Below the pieces are notes generated by a model that saw only the letters and a program-made list of their open reading frames with translations, had not been told where the DNA came from and did no database searches. A stretch of DNA of 64,000 nt, taken from Sphingomonas sp. SUN019. GTDB taxonomy: Bacteria; Pseudomonadota; Alphaproteobacteria; Sphingomonadales; Sphingomonadaceae. Positions 1-7,243 of the stretch are shown in pieces (positions within the stretch are counted from its first letter, which is position 1; every line of letters starts with the position of its first letter). A program made the translations under genes and the position numbers. The DNA lies in the NCBI RefSeq assembly GCF_024758705.1, contig NZ_CP096971.1, positions 3,625,501 through 3,689,500 on the forward strand, given 5' to 3'.

Positions 1-863
1 TGCTCGACCTGGAAATGCCCGGCGTCGACGGGCTCAGCGCGCTGCCCGAACTGCTCAGCGCCAGTGGCGGGGCGAAGGTGCTGATCGTATCGTCGAACTG
101 CGGCGATGGCGCAGCGGCCACGCTTCGCGCGCTGGCGCTGGGGGCGGCGGATACGCTCGTAAAGCCCGGCGCGGGCGGCTTGTCGGGGCGCTTTGCCGAT
201 ACCCTCGTCGAAAGAATCACGCGGCTGACCGAGCGGACGGCCGCAGGACAGGCGCGGATCGTCGTGTCCACGCCGCAGCCGAACGCCTTCGACCTCGTCG
301 CGATCGGCGCATCGACCGGCGGCATCCACGCGCTCGGGCAGTTGTTCGCCGCGGTGCCGCGCGATTTCCAGCAACCGATCGTCGTGACGCAGCATCTTCC
401 GGCGTCGTTCACCCCGTATTTCGCGGCCCAGGTCGCGTTGCTGGCCGGGCGTCCGTGCGACGTCGCCGCGGATAGCGTGCGCTTGCGTCCCGGCCGCGTG
501 GTCATCGCGCCCGGAGACGCGCATCTGACCGCCGTCGCGCTGACGGACGGTGGCGCGGCGACACGGCTATCGCGCGATCCGGTGGTAAACGGCAACGTCC
601 CGTCGGTCGATCCGATGTTCGCCACGCTCGCCAACGTCTTCGGCCCGCGCCTGCTCGCGATCGTGCTGAGCGGGATGGGCCGGGATGGTCTGGAGGGCGC
701 GCGGCGGGTGCGCGATGCGGGGGGAATGGTCGTGGTGCAGGATCCGGCGTCGTCGGTGGTGTGGGGAATGCCCGGCGCAGTCGTGGACGCGGGGCTGGCC
801 GACGCAGTGCTGACCCCGGCCGAGATCGGCGCGCTGATCGCCGGCGGACGGCGCGGCGCATGA
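1..863 (+). CDS. cheB: CheB protein-glutamate methylesterase (5' end missing)
   Basis: Removes methyl groups from chemoreceptor glutamates (and deamidates glutamines) to reset sensitivity; acts in the cytoplasm on receptor arrays. The window opens inside the response-regulator domain: nt 3-20 read LDLEMP, where the Asp (nt 6-8) is the expected phosphoacceptor, so the first ~55 residues lie upstream. The methylesterase domain shows all three catalytic elements: Ser in GASTGG, His in TQHLPASF and Asp in SGMGRDG. The frame stays open from the window edge; the ATG at nt 15 is internal to the receiver domain and is not the start. The gene overlaps cheR by 4 nt (ATGA), as usual for this pair, implying translational coupling. 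Confidence 0.95.
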   Translation, partial: LDLEMPGVDGLSALPELLSASGGAKVLIVSSNCGDGAAATLRALALGAADTLVKPGAGGLSGRFADTLVERITRLTERTAAGQARIVVSTPQPNAFDLVAIGASTGGIHALGQLFAAVPRDFQQPIVVTQHLPASFTPYFAAQVALLAGRPCDVAADSVRLRPGRVVIAPGDAHLTAVALTDGGAATRLSRDPVVNGNVPSVDPMFATLANVFGPRLLAIVLSGMGRDGLEGARRVRDAGGMVVVQDPASSVVWGMPGAVVDAGLADAVLTPAEIGALIAGGRRGA

Positions 864-1696
864 CCGGTCTGCCACCCGCCACCACCGGCGCGGTCAACGT
901 GCTGGCCGCCTTGCTGGAGGCGAGGACCGGGCAGCAGATCGCGGCCAATCGATCGTGGCGGATCGACACCAGTCTTAAGCCCTTGCTCGTCGAACGCGGG
1001 CTCGACACGATCGAACAGCTCGTCGGGCAATTGCTCGATGGACGCGATACGGCGGTCGGCGACCGCATCGTCGACGCGATGCTGAATCAGGAAAGCTCGT
1101 TTTTCCGCGACGCGGGCGTGATCGAATCGACCGCCGCGGCGGTGCGGGAAATCGCCACCGGCGTACCGCGGATCTGGTCTGCGGGATGCGCGGCGGGGCA
1201 GGAGCCGCTGTCGCTCGCGATGGCGTTCGCGGAGGGCGATGGCGCCAGGCCCGAGATCATCGCCAGCGACGTGTCCGCTGCGACGATCGCGCGCGCGCGC
1301 GCCGGTCGCTTCAATCAATTCGAAATCCAGCGCGGACTGCCGATCCGGCGCATGATGCAATGGTTCGAACCCGATGGCGCGGATTGGGTCGCAGCGCCGG
1401 ATTTGCTGAAGATGGTGTCATTCCGCCGTCACAATCTGGTCGCGGACCGTCCGCCGCCGGGGCCGTTCGATGCGATATTCTGCCGCAACGTGCTGTTCTA
1501 TCTCACCCCCGCGCTCCGGACTCAGGTGCTCGACAGGATCGCCACCGCGATGCGCCCGGGCGGGCTGCTCGTGCTGGGTGCCGGGGAAACGGTGATCGGG
1601 CAGACCGAACGCTTCGTCCCCAGCCGCCGTTTCCGCGGCTTCTATGAAGCGGTAACCCCGCCAGCGGAGCCGCGCGCGGTTTACAACGCGTCCTGA
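860..1696 (+). CDS. cheR: CheR chemoreceptor methyltransferase
   Basis: Transfers methyl groups from S-adenosylmethionine to chemoreceptor glutamates, opposing CheB. 278 residues from the ATG that overlaps the cheB stop; longer upstream extensions in this frame run inside cheB and are rejected. The N-terminal helical CheR domain (about 1-75) is followed by a Rossmann methyltransferase fold with the SAM loop SAGCAAGQEP near residue 110 and the family signature FCRNVLFYL near 207. The length matches classical CheR (about 270-290). It sits as the second gene of a chemotaxis cluster that continues off the left edge. Confidence 0.95.
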   Translation: MTGLPPATTGAVNVLAALLEARTGQQIAANRSWRIDTSLKPLLVERGLDTIEQLVGQLLDGRDTAVGDRIVDAMLNQESSFFRDAGVIESTAAAVREIATGVPRIWSAGCAAGQEPLSLAMAFAEGDGARPEIIASDVSAATIARARAGRFNQFEIQRGLPIRRMMQWFEPDGADWVAAPDLLKMVSFRRHNLVADRPPPGPFDAIFCRNVLFYLTPALRTQVLDRIATAMRPGGLLVLGAGETVIGQTERFVPSRRFRGFYEAVTPPAEPRAVYNAS

Positions 1697-1715
1697 TCGC
1701 CGCAACGCGTGGGGC

Positions 1716-2606
1716 ATGACCGCCCCGCGTCCCACCAGCTTCGGCCCGCGCGACCTGTTGGTCGTGCTGGCGATGAACGTGCTGTGGGGCCTCAACATCA
1801 TCGCGGTGAAGATGGCGGTGACAGAGATCGCGCCGCTGACCGCCGGGTTCCTGCGACAGGCGATGGTCCTGTTAGTCTGCGGCGGGGCGCTGCGCATCGT
1901 GCCTGGCCGGATGAAGACATTGGTCGCGCTCGGCATATTGTCGGGCGGCGTATTCTACGTCGCGGTCAACCTCAGCCTGGCGGTGGCGGACAATGTCGGC
2001 GCGCTGGCCATCGCCGGGCAATTGGGCGTGCCCTTCTCGATGTTGCTCGCGATCCTCGTCTTTCGGGAGAAGATCCACGCCGCACGGATCACCGGCATCA
2101 TGCTGGCGTTCGCGGGCGTCGGGCTGCTGGTGTTCGATCCCGCCGCGGCGAAGGAGGGGCCGGGCCTCGCGCTGACCGCGATCGCCAGCTTCATCTGGGC
2201 GGTGTGCTCCTTGCTCCAGCGCAAGCTGATCGGGGTGCCGATCCTGACCATCTACGCCTGGGTCGGGCTGATGGGGTCGATCGTGATGGGCGCGATGGCG
2301 TGGACGTTCGAGCGCGATGCGATGCTTGGCGTCGGCGACATACGCCTGCAGTCGCTCGGCTGGGTCGCGTTCTCCGCGATCGGATCGAGCGTGCTGGGGC
2401 AGGGGGCGATGGTGTGGCTGCTACAGCGTCATCCCGTCTCCACCGTCACTCCGCTGACGCTCGCCGCGCCGGTCATCTCGGTCTTCGCCGCCGCCTATTG
2501 GTTTGACAGTCCGTTGGGATTGGCCATGTTGGCGGGCGGGGCGATCGCGATGCTGGGTGTCGCGATCGTCACCGTCCGCACCGCGCGCGCCGGGGAGGCC
2601 AAATGA
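1716..2606 (+). CDS. DMT-superfamily EamA transporter
   Basis: Integral membrane protein of 296 residues with about ten hydrophobic helices, arranged as two tandem EamA repeats, the drug/metabolite transporter architecture. The first half contains the characteristic stretch LWGLNIIAVKMAV after the first helix; the second repeat starts near residue 150. Family members export amino acids, metabolites or drugs; the substrate cannot be read from sequence. It starts 19 nt after cheR and its stop overlaps the start of the following amidase by 4 nt, so those two are probably co-translated. No functional link with chemotaxis is evident. Confidence 0.85.
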   Translation: MTAPRPTSFGPRDLLVVLAMNVLWGLNIIAVKMAVTEIAPLTAGFLRQAMVLLVCGGALRIVPGRMKTLVALGILSGGVFYVAVNLSLAVADNVGALAIAGQLGVPFSMLLAILVFREKIHAARITGIMLAFAGVGLLVFDPAAAKEGPGLALTAIASFIWAVCSLLQRKLIGVPILTIYAWVGLMGSIVMGAMAWTFERDAMLGVGDIRLQSLGWVAFSAIGSSVLGQGAMVWLLQRHPVSTVTPLTLAAPVISVFAAAYWFDSPLGLAMLAGGAIAMLGVAIVTVRTARAGEAK

Positions 2607-3292
2607 AACCGATCGACGCGCCATCGCCCAATTTCGACGACCGCGCGCTGCCGATCAGCATGATCGTGCTCCATTACACCGGCATGAAGGACGGTCCCTC
2701 GGCGATCGAACGCCTGCGCGATCCCGCATCCAAGGTCTCGTCGCACTATGTCGTCGCAGAGGACGGCACGATCATGAAACTGGTCGAAGAGGAAAAACGC
2801 GCCTGGCACGCGGGCGCATCGCACTGGCGCGAGATCGACGACGTGAACAGCGCCAGCGTCGGGATCGAGATCGTCAATCCCGGCCACGAATTCGGCTATC
2901 GCCCGTTCCCCGAGGAACAGGTCGATGCGGTCGTGCGCCTCGTCGCCGAGATCAAGGACCGGCACGAGATCACGCGCGGCAACGTCGTCGGCCATTCCGA
3001 CGTCGCCCCCGCACGCAAGCGCGATCCCGGCGAACTGTTCCCGTGGCACCGCCTCGCCCGCCTCCGTCTCGCCCTCCCGCGCCCGACGAAAAACCTGATG
3101 GACCCGTTCTGGACCGAGGCGGGCTTCTGCCTCGCGCTAGAAAGGTTCGGGTACGACGTGACCGACCGGATGGCCGCGATCATGGCCTTCCAGCGCCGCT
3201 TCCGTTCCGAACTGGTCGACGGCGAGATCGACGCCGAATGTCGCTGCATCCTCCTCGCGCTGCTGCTTCCCAAACCGACCGGGGACGAGTAG
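2603..3292 (+). CDS. N-acetylmuramoyl-L-alanine amidase (AmpD/AmiD type)
   Basis: Zinc amidase that cleaves the MurNAc-L-Ala bond of peptidoglycan or muropeptides. 229 residues. The amidase_2 fold covers about residues 15-150 with zinc ligands H24 (in VLHYTG), H131 (GHSDVAPARK) and D141 (DPGELFPW). The C-terminal third (about 165-225) looks like a peptidoglycan-binding helix bundle (AFQRRF), the AmiD-like arrangement. No signal peptide is visible, which would place it in the cytoplasm in a recycling role like AmpD; this is inference. It overlaps the upstream transporter by 4 nt and ends about 11 nt before the RNase P RNA. Confidence 0.9.
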   Translation: MKPIDAPSPNFDDRALPISMIVLHYTGMKDGPSAIERLRDPASKVSSHYVVAEDGTIMKLVEEEKRAWHAGASHWREIDDVNSASVGIEIVNPGHEFGYRPFPEEQVDAVVRLVAEIKDRHEITRGNVVGHSDVAPARKRDPGELFPWHRLARLRLALPRPTKNLMDPFWTEAGFCLALERFGYDVTDRMAAIMAFQRRFRSELVDGEIDAECRCILLALLLPKPTGDE

Positions 3293-3303
3293 GAGCCGTC
3301 CTA

Positions 3304-3660
3304 CCAGAGGGCTGGGCGACCGCGGGTGCTTGCACGCGAGGAAAGTCCGGGCTCCACGGAACGACGGTGCCGGGTAACGCCCGGCGAGGGTGACCTTAGG
3401 GAAAGTGCCACAGAGAGCAGACGGCTAAGGCTTAGGTCCAGTCAGAGTGAAAGGGTGCGGTAAGAGCGCACCGCGTTTCCGGTAACGGCGACGGCACGGC
3501 AAACCCCACCGGGAGCAAGATCGAATAGGGGCGGCAAATGGGCTTCGTTCCGGCCCGTCGCCCGGGTTGATTGCTTGAGCGCGCCGGCAACGGCGCGCCT
3601 AGAGGAATGGTCGCACATCTCCGCAAGGGGAGGACAGAACCCGGCTTACAGGCCCTCTGG
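3304..3660 (+). ncRNA. rnpB: RNase P RNA, bacterial type A
   Basis: Catalytic RNA that trims tRNA 5' leaders. The closing P1 helix is visible: CCAGAGGGC at 3304-3312 pairs perfectly with GCCCTCTGG at 3652-3660. Hallmarks inside are the conserved GAGGAAAGTCCGGGCTCC block (3338-3355), CACAGAGAGCAGACGGC-like CRII/CRIII sequence near 3410-3425, the GGTAAGAGCGCACCG segment, and the 3' block AGAGGAATGGTCGCACATC with GACAGAACCCGGCTTA. Length about 357 nt is normal for alphaproteobacteria. ORFs across it are spurious. Ends are set by P1 and may be off by a few bases. Confidence 0.96.
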
Positions 3661-3663
3661 TGC

Positions 3664-3714
3664 TTCGCGCGAGCCGCCTCGGAAACGAGGCGGCGGCGCG
3701 GAACGCGCGCGCGA
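3664..3714 (+). terminator. GC-rich hairpin after rnpB
   Basis: Immediately after the RNase P RNA, TTCGCGCG (3664-3671) can pair with CGCGCGAA (3707-3714), enclosing a perfect 9-bp hairpin GCCGCCTCG-GAAA-CGAGGCGGC (3673-3694) with a GAAA tetraloop. No U-tract follows, so it may be a processing or stabilising structure or a Rho-assisted terminator. Confidence 0.45.
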
Positions 3715-3811
3715 AGCCGGCCGGCGTCGCGCCAGCGACGACCGACGACACGCGATTTACTCGCGTGTCCGGTCTTTCATCATTGCGCCCTAACCTCTAC
3801 CTGCACCCACA

Positions 3812-4345
3812 ATGGCCCGCTCTTCCTCCCGTAACGACTGGGGTTTTCCCCGCTGGCGCAGCTATGGCTCGGGCACGGCGGCGACGGCGGTGCGGATCTG
3901 CGACCGTCACGGCTGCACCGAACCCGGCGATTGTCCCGCCCCGAAATCCCCCAACAGCCCCGAACGCTGGTATTTTTGCCAACAGCACGCCGGCGAATAC
4001 AACCGCGGCTGGAATTATTTCGAAGGGCTGACCGCCGAGGAAGCCGCCGCGCGCGAGGCGGAGGAAACCCGCGACACCTCCGGCTATGAGGAATCGCGCC
4101 ACCACAAATGGGCTGGGCCGGGCGACGGCAGCCGGTCACGCGACGAGATGCGCGCGCTCGATGTGCTGGGGCTGGAACCCGACGTCGAGTTCGATGCGAT
4201 CCGTGCGGCGTGGCGGATGCTGGCCAAGTCCAACCACCCCGACGTCCGCCCCGGCGACGCCGACGCCGCGACGCGTTTCCAGGCGATCCAGGCGGCGTAC
4301 GAAGTGCTCCGCGCGGCCGAGGAAGCGCGGACGTGGAAGCCCTGA
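3812..4345 (+). CDS. J-domain protein with N-terminal cysteine cluster
   Basis: 177 residues. The C-terminal part (about 113-172) is a DnaJ-type J-domain with the HPD motif at 142-144 (NHPDV), which stimulates Hsp70 ATPase. The N-terminal half has cysteines and histidines spaced like a small zinc-binding module (C30, H33, C35, C41, C56, H59), which is not part of canonical DnaJ. The middle is an acidic linker. So it is a specialised Hsp70 co-chaperone with unknown client. It overlaps the next gene, a cysteine-rich ferredoxin-like protein, by 13 nt; this and nearby sufE hint at Fe-S work, which is inference only. Confidence 0.85.
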   Translation: MARSSSRNDWGFPRWRSYGSGTAATAVRICDRHGCTEPGDCPAPKSPNSPERWYFCQQHAGEYNRGWNYFEGLTAEEAAAREAEETRDTSGYEESRHHKWAGPGDGSRSRDEMRALDVLGLEPDVEFDAIRAAWRMLAKSNHPDVRPGDADAATRFQAIQAAYEVLRAAEEARTWKP

Positions 4346-4731
4346 AACTTGCCAAGTCGCATTGGCACGGCTGCGTTCTGGTCTGCGGCAAATGTTCGAA
4401 AAAGCTGGACGGCGGCTTCGGTCCGAAGGGCCGCACCCCGCTCGCCAAGGCGCTGTCGAAACAGGACGGCTTCGGCCGCAAGCGCAAGGCCGCGATCGGC
4501 GTGGTGGAAACGAAATGCCTCGGCCTCTGCCCGAAACGCGCGGTGACGGTGGTCGACACCCGCGGCCCGGAACGCTGGCTGGTGGTGCCGGAAGCGACGG
4601 ATGCTGTTCATCTCGCGCAACTCCTCCGTCATTCCCGCGAAAGCGGGAACCCATCGCCGACACTATCCTCCGGCGAACCGGCGGTAGGCTTGGCGATGTT
4701 TGGCCCTGGGTTCCCGCTTTCGCGGGAATGA
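4333..4731 (+). CDS. (2Fe-2S) ferredoxin-like protein, tail encoded in a palindromic repeat
   Basis: 132 residues from the GTG at 4333, which overlaps the J-domain gene; longer readings of this frame lie inside that gene. Cysteines C14, C18, C21 and the CLGLC pair C62/C66 match the cysteine pattern of thioredoxin-like [2Fe-2S] ferredoxins, so an electron-transfer or sensing role is likely. Residues from about 99 to the end (starting HSRESGNPS) are encoded by an inverted repeat that also supplies the stop codon, so the native protein probably ended near residue 98 and was extended by repeat insertion. Function beyond the Fe-S inference is unknown. Confidence 0.7.
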   Translation: MEALKLAKSHWHGCVLVCGKCSKKLDGGFGPKGRTPLAKALSKQDGFGRKRKAAIGVVETKCLGLCPKRAVTVVDTRGPERWLVVPEATDAVHLAQLLRHSRESGNPSPTLSSGEPAVGLAMFGPGFPLSRE

Positions 4732-4733
4732 CG
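4628..4733. repeat. Intergenic inverted repeat, CCCGCGAAAGCGGG type
   Basis: Left arm GTCATTCCCGCGAAAGCGGG and right arm its reverse complement (ends about 4733), about 60 bp apart. Each arm is itself a short palindrome around GCGAAAGC. Related elements lie at 43419-43498 and 63894-63999. Here the element forms the 3' end of the ferredoxin-like gene. Confidence 0.85.
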
Positions 4734-4756
4734 GTTATGGCGCGCAGGGACGATCG

Positions 4757-5194
4757 CTAGGCTGAGGTATACCGCCCTGCCGTCTCTCGGATCAGCGCGA
4801 TCATGTTGGGGATGCCCTGCGTCCGGTTCGAGCTGAGCTGTTTACCCAGATCGAACGGCGCCAGTTCCCGCGCAATGTCGGTCTCCAGGATGTCCGCGGG
4901 CGTCCGATCCTGCACCGTCGCCAGCACCAGCGCGATGATCCCCTTGGTGATCGCGGCGTTGCTGTCCGCCAGGAAATGCAGCGCACCCCCCTCTGAACCA
5001 ACGGCGTCGGCGCGCGTGGGATAGACCCACACCGACGCCGAACACCCTCGCACAAGCGTCGCATCGGTCTTCAGCGCCTCGGGCATCGGCTCCAGCGCGC
5101 GGCCCAGCTCGATCAGCAGGCGATAGCGGTCGTCGGCGTCGAGGAAGTCATATTCGTCGTGGATGTCGGCGATCGTGCGGGGAGCGTCAGGCAT
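4757..5194 (-). CDS. sufE: SufE-family Fe-S assembly protein
   Basis: Accepts persulfide sulfur from the SufS cysteine desulfurase and passes it to the SUF scaffold. 145 residues, the normal SufE length. The acceptor cysteine is C51 in VRGCSASVW, the family signature (VRGCQSxVW in E. coli SufE). Helical core motifs such as LIELGRAL and TRTQGIPNM-like ending (SNRTQGIPNM) also match. It is alone on the minus strand and converges with the ferredoxin-like gene across the palindromic repeat. The rest of the suf operon is not in the window. Confidence 0.92.
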   Translation of the reverse strand: MPDAPRTIADIHDEYDFLDADDRYRLLIELGRALEPMPEALKTDATLVRGCSASVWVYPTRADAVGSEGGALHFLADSNAAITKGIIALVLATVQDRTPADILETDIARELAPFDLGKQLSSNRTQGIPNMIALIRETAGRYTSA

Positions 5195-5246
5195 GGGGGG
5201 CGATTAATGCGTGCGGGCATCAGGGGCAACTAACGCGACATCTTCA

Positions 5247-5356
5247 TCCTCCCCTGCAAGGGGAGGTGGCGCGTAGCGTCGGAGGGGTATCACCCTATCG
5301 AGAGGTCGACACCCCTCCGTCTCGCTTCGCGAGCCACCTCCCCTTGCAGGGGAGGA
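5247..5356. repeat. Long intergenic palindrome, family A copy 1
   Basis: Starts TCCTCCCCTGCAAGGGGAGG and ends with the complementary CCTCCCCTTGCAGGGGAGGA. Inner segments GGAGGGGT and ACCCCTCC also pair, so the element folds into a long interrupted hairpin. Lies between sufE and the psp operon tail. Relatives are at 10313-10434, 39760-39880 and 41386-41510. Confidence 0.85.
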
Positions 5357-5368
5357 GTTTTGATCCGC

Positions 5369-5608
5369 TCACAAATCCACCCCCGCCGCGATCGCCTCCA
5401 GCTTGCGGATGCGCTCCTTCAGATCGGCGATCTCGATCCGCGCGGTCGCGCTCGGCGGCTGTGGTGACCGCACGTCATGCTCGGTCACGATCTGCCGCTG
5501 CTTCAGCTCCAGCCAGCCGCGCCAGCCCGACAGGCCCGCAAAGACCAGCATCGCCAGCCCCGCCAACGCCGCGGACGCCATGGTGAGATAGAAATTGGGA
5601 TCGGCCAC
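5369..5608 (-). CDS. Small coiled-coil membrane protein, last gene of psp operon
   Basis: 79 residues from the GTG at 5608, chosen because AGGAGG lies 7 nt upstream; the TTG at 5614 would be too close to it. One hydrophobic helix (about residues 7-27, ending in an aromatic GWRGW) is followed by a polar linker and a short C-terminal helix LKERIRKLEAI that resembles the end of PspB and of the four genes upstream. It is the most diverged member of the series and lacks the EIExLR ending. Function unknown; envelope-stress role inferred from operon position. Confidence 0.72.
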   Translation of the reverse strand: MADPNFYLTMASAALAGLAMLVFAGLSGWRGWLELKQRQIVTEHDVRSPQPPSATARIEIADLKERIRKLEAIAAGVDL

Positions 5609-5622
5609 GGCCAAACCTCCTA

Positions 5623-5871
5623 TCAGTTATCGCGCAACCGCTCGATCTCACGGTCGAGATCGATGCTCTTGCGATCGTCGGTGATGACGCGCTCCAGTAC
5701 CTGGACCCGCTCCTTCAGCTTGCGGAGTTCCTCGCGCGCGGCGGCGGCGTCCGGGCCAGCCATCGGCTGCACCTCGGCGCGGCCCATCGCGCGGTAACGT
5801 TCCTTTGAAATCCGTCCGATCGTGGCGATCAATACGATCGCGATGACCATGAGGGCGACTGACCAGGGCAT
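5623..5871 (-). CDS. PspB-like small membrane protein
   Basis: 82 residues; the ATG at 5871 has AAGGAG 7 nt upstream. An N-terminal membrane helix (about 3-20) precedes a basic patch (SKERYR) and a C-terminal coiled coil with LKERVQVLERVITDD and the terminal EIERLR motif. These match the PspB coiled coil (LEDRVNTVERIVAAD) and the neighbouring paralogues, so it is inferred to be a duplicated PspB-type adaptor. Lies 14 nt upstream of the next psp-tail gene. No enzymatic motif. Confidence 0.8.
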   Translation of the reverse strand: MPWSVALMVIAIVLIATIGRISKERYRAMGRAEVQPMAGPDAAAAREELRKLKERVQVLERVITDDRKSIDLDREIERLRDN

Positions 5872-5894
5872 TCCTGTACTCCTTGAAAAGACAG

Positions 5895-6191
5895 TCAGTT
5901 GATCGGGTGGGCGTTCGGGCCGGGCAATTCGCGCAGCCGTTCGATCTCGTCGGACAGATCGGCGCCCTTGTCGGTCGCGATCCGCTCCAGTACGCGAACG
6001 CGTTGTTCCAGCCGCTCGGTGTGCGCCGCATATTGCGCCGCCCGTTCCGCGGTTTCGTGGTTCAGCGCCTCCGCCAGCTTCTCCTTGTGCTTCAGCCAGC
6101 GTTTGAACATGTCGCCGCCCACGCCGAAGATCACCGGCAGGCCGACCACGATCATGAAGAAGGCGAGTACGAACCAGTATTTGTCCTGCAT
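5895..6191 (-). CDS. PspB-like small membrane protein
   Basis: 98 residues, GAGGGG 5 nt before the ATG. One hydrophobic segment (about 6-27), then a long charged helix through residue 85 with LEQRVRVLERIATDKG and EIERLR, matching the coiled coil of PspB and the adjacent genes. This copy has a longer helical stalk (about residues 30-65, rich in Ala, Glu, Lys) than the others. Predicted inner-membrane protein with a cytoplasmic coiled coil, inferred to take part in the Psp envelope-stress response. Confidence 0.8.
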   Translation of the reverse strand: MQDKYWFVLAFFMIVVGLPVIFGVGGDMFKRWLKHKEKLAEALNHETAERAAQYAAHTERLEQRVRVLERIATDKGADLSDEIERLRELPGPNAHPIN

Positions 6192-6200
6192 GTCGGCCCC

Positions 6201-6527
6201 TCAGTTCGCGCGGTCGCGGAGGTTTTCGATCTCGTGGCTCAGCATATTCCCGCTGTCGGTCACGATCCGCTCGACGTTCTGCAGCCGGTCCTTGATCGAC
6301 CCGAGTTCGGCGCGCAGCCCGGCGTTCTCCTGCGTCAGCAGCTTCACGCGCTCGATCGTCTCGTCGTCGCGCTTCGGATACAGCGCCTGGCCCCATTGCC
6401 CGTCGAGCGGGTAACCGTTCTTGATCCGCAGCCAGGTGGTGATGACCCACCCGCCGATCCCCAGCGACGCCAGGATCGCGATGAACGGGAACAGCGTCTG
6501 CAACATGGCAAGTTTCTCGGGCGACAT
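6201..6527 (-). CDS. PspB-like small membrane protein
   Basis: 108 residues; AAAGGATAGG precedes the ATG. A membrane helix at about 8-30 ends in WVITTWLRIKNGYPL, closely similar to WVLTTWIRAKHGYPV in the next gene upstream (6546-6836), showing recent duplication of that pair. The C-terminal coiled coil carries IKDRLQNVERIVTDSG and EIENLR. Inferred psp adaptor paralogue; no catalytic residues. Confidence 0.82.
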   Translation of the reverse strand: MSPEKLAMLQTLFPFIAILASLGIGGWVITTWLRIKNGYPLDGQWGQALYPKRDDETIERVKLLTQENAGLRAELGSIKDRLQNVERIVTDSGNMLSHEIENLRDRAN

Positions 6528-6545
6528 ATCCTATCCTTTCAGAAT

Positions 6546-6836
6546 TCAGCGCAGCGCGTCGATTTCGCGGGCGGTCCGCTCGGCGGGATCGGTGGCGATG
6601 CGTTCCAGCACCGCGATCCGCTCTTCCAGCCGGCTGACCTGACCGGTCAGACGCTCGTTCTCGCTCGACAGCAACTGCACCTTCCGCGTGCCGTCGGGGT
6701 CGCCGCGATGCGTCGCGCCGCTCCATTCGTTTTCGACCGGATAGCCGTGCTTCGCGCGGATCCATGTCGTCAGCACCCAACCGATCGTGCTGATCGCGAT
6801 GATCGCCAGCACGAAACCCGGTCCACCAAAATGCAT
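6546..6836 (-). CDS. PspB-like small membrane protein
   Basis: 96 residues; AGGAG sits 7 nt before the ATG. Membrane helix about 7-26, then IRAKHGYPVENEWSG shared with the downstream paralogue (IKNGYPLDGQWGQ), then a coiled coil with LEERIAVLERIATDP and EIDALR. It directly follows pspC (26 nt gap). Together with the three genes after it this forms an array of PspB-like proteins; roles within the array cannot be separated from sequence. Confidence 0.82.
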   Translation of the reverse strand: MHFGGPGFVLAIIAISTIGWVLTTWIRAKHGYPVENEWSGATHRGDPDGTRKVQLLSSENERLTGQVSRLEERIAVLERIATDPAERTAREIDALR

Positions 6837-6862
6837 CGATCGTCTCCTGGTGGAGCCTGCGC

Positions 6863-7243
6863 TTAGCGCAGGCTCTCTATCTCATTGGCCAGCTGCGTGT
6901 TGCGGCTGGTGTAGTGCGTCTCGATGTCGGCGAGGCGCCGGTCGAGTTCGCGAAACTTGCTGCGGACCTCGGTGGTCGACCGCTTCGGGTTGGACCTGAC
7001 GCCCTGCCAGAATTTGGCGTCCTCCGGCGTCTCGTACAGGCCCATCGGCTTGTCGTGTGCCATCCAGGCGACCAGCATGTAGGCGATCAGCGTCCACGGA
7101 AACCCGCCCGCCAGCGTCAGAAGGATCAATCCGATCCGGACCCAGAGGACTTCGACGCCGGTGTAATCGGCGATCCCCGAACACACGCCCTTCCACTTGC
7201 GGTTCTGGCGGTCGAGGTAGAATTTGGTGCGGCTGTCAGCCAT
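6863..7243 (-). CDS. pspC: PspC envelope-stress membrane protein with coiled-coil tail
   Basis: Inner-membrane partner of PspB that, in the enterobacterial system, senses envelope damage and draws PspA to the membrane. 126 residues. The PspC domain occupies about 5-68: KFYLDRQNRKWKGVCSGIADYTG, with the GVCSGIAxY signature, then a membrane segment LILLTLAGGFPWTLIAYMLVAW. The C-terminal ~50 residues form a helix with RRLADIET and EIESLR, the same ending found in the PspB-like array. The start overlaps the pspB stop by 1 nt (TGATG). Confidence 0.92.
   Translation of the reverse strand: MADSRTKFYLDRQNRKWKGVCSGIADYTGVEVLWVRIGLILLTLAGGFPWTLIAYMLVAWMAHDKPMGLYETPEDAKFWQGVRSNPKRSTTEVRSKFRELDRRLADIETHYTSRNTQLANEIESLR

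Noticed and set aside
3571..4031. Short plus-strand frames running through the RNase P RNA
   Set aside because: They overlap a well-supported structured RNA and show no protein features.
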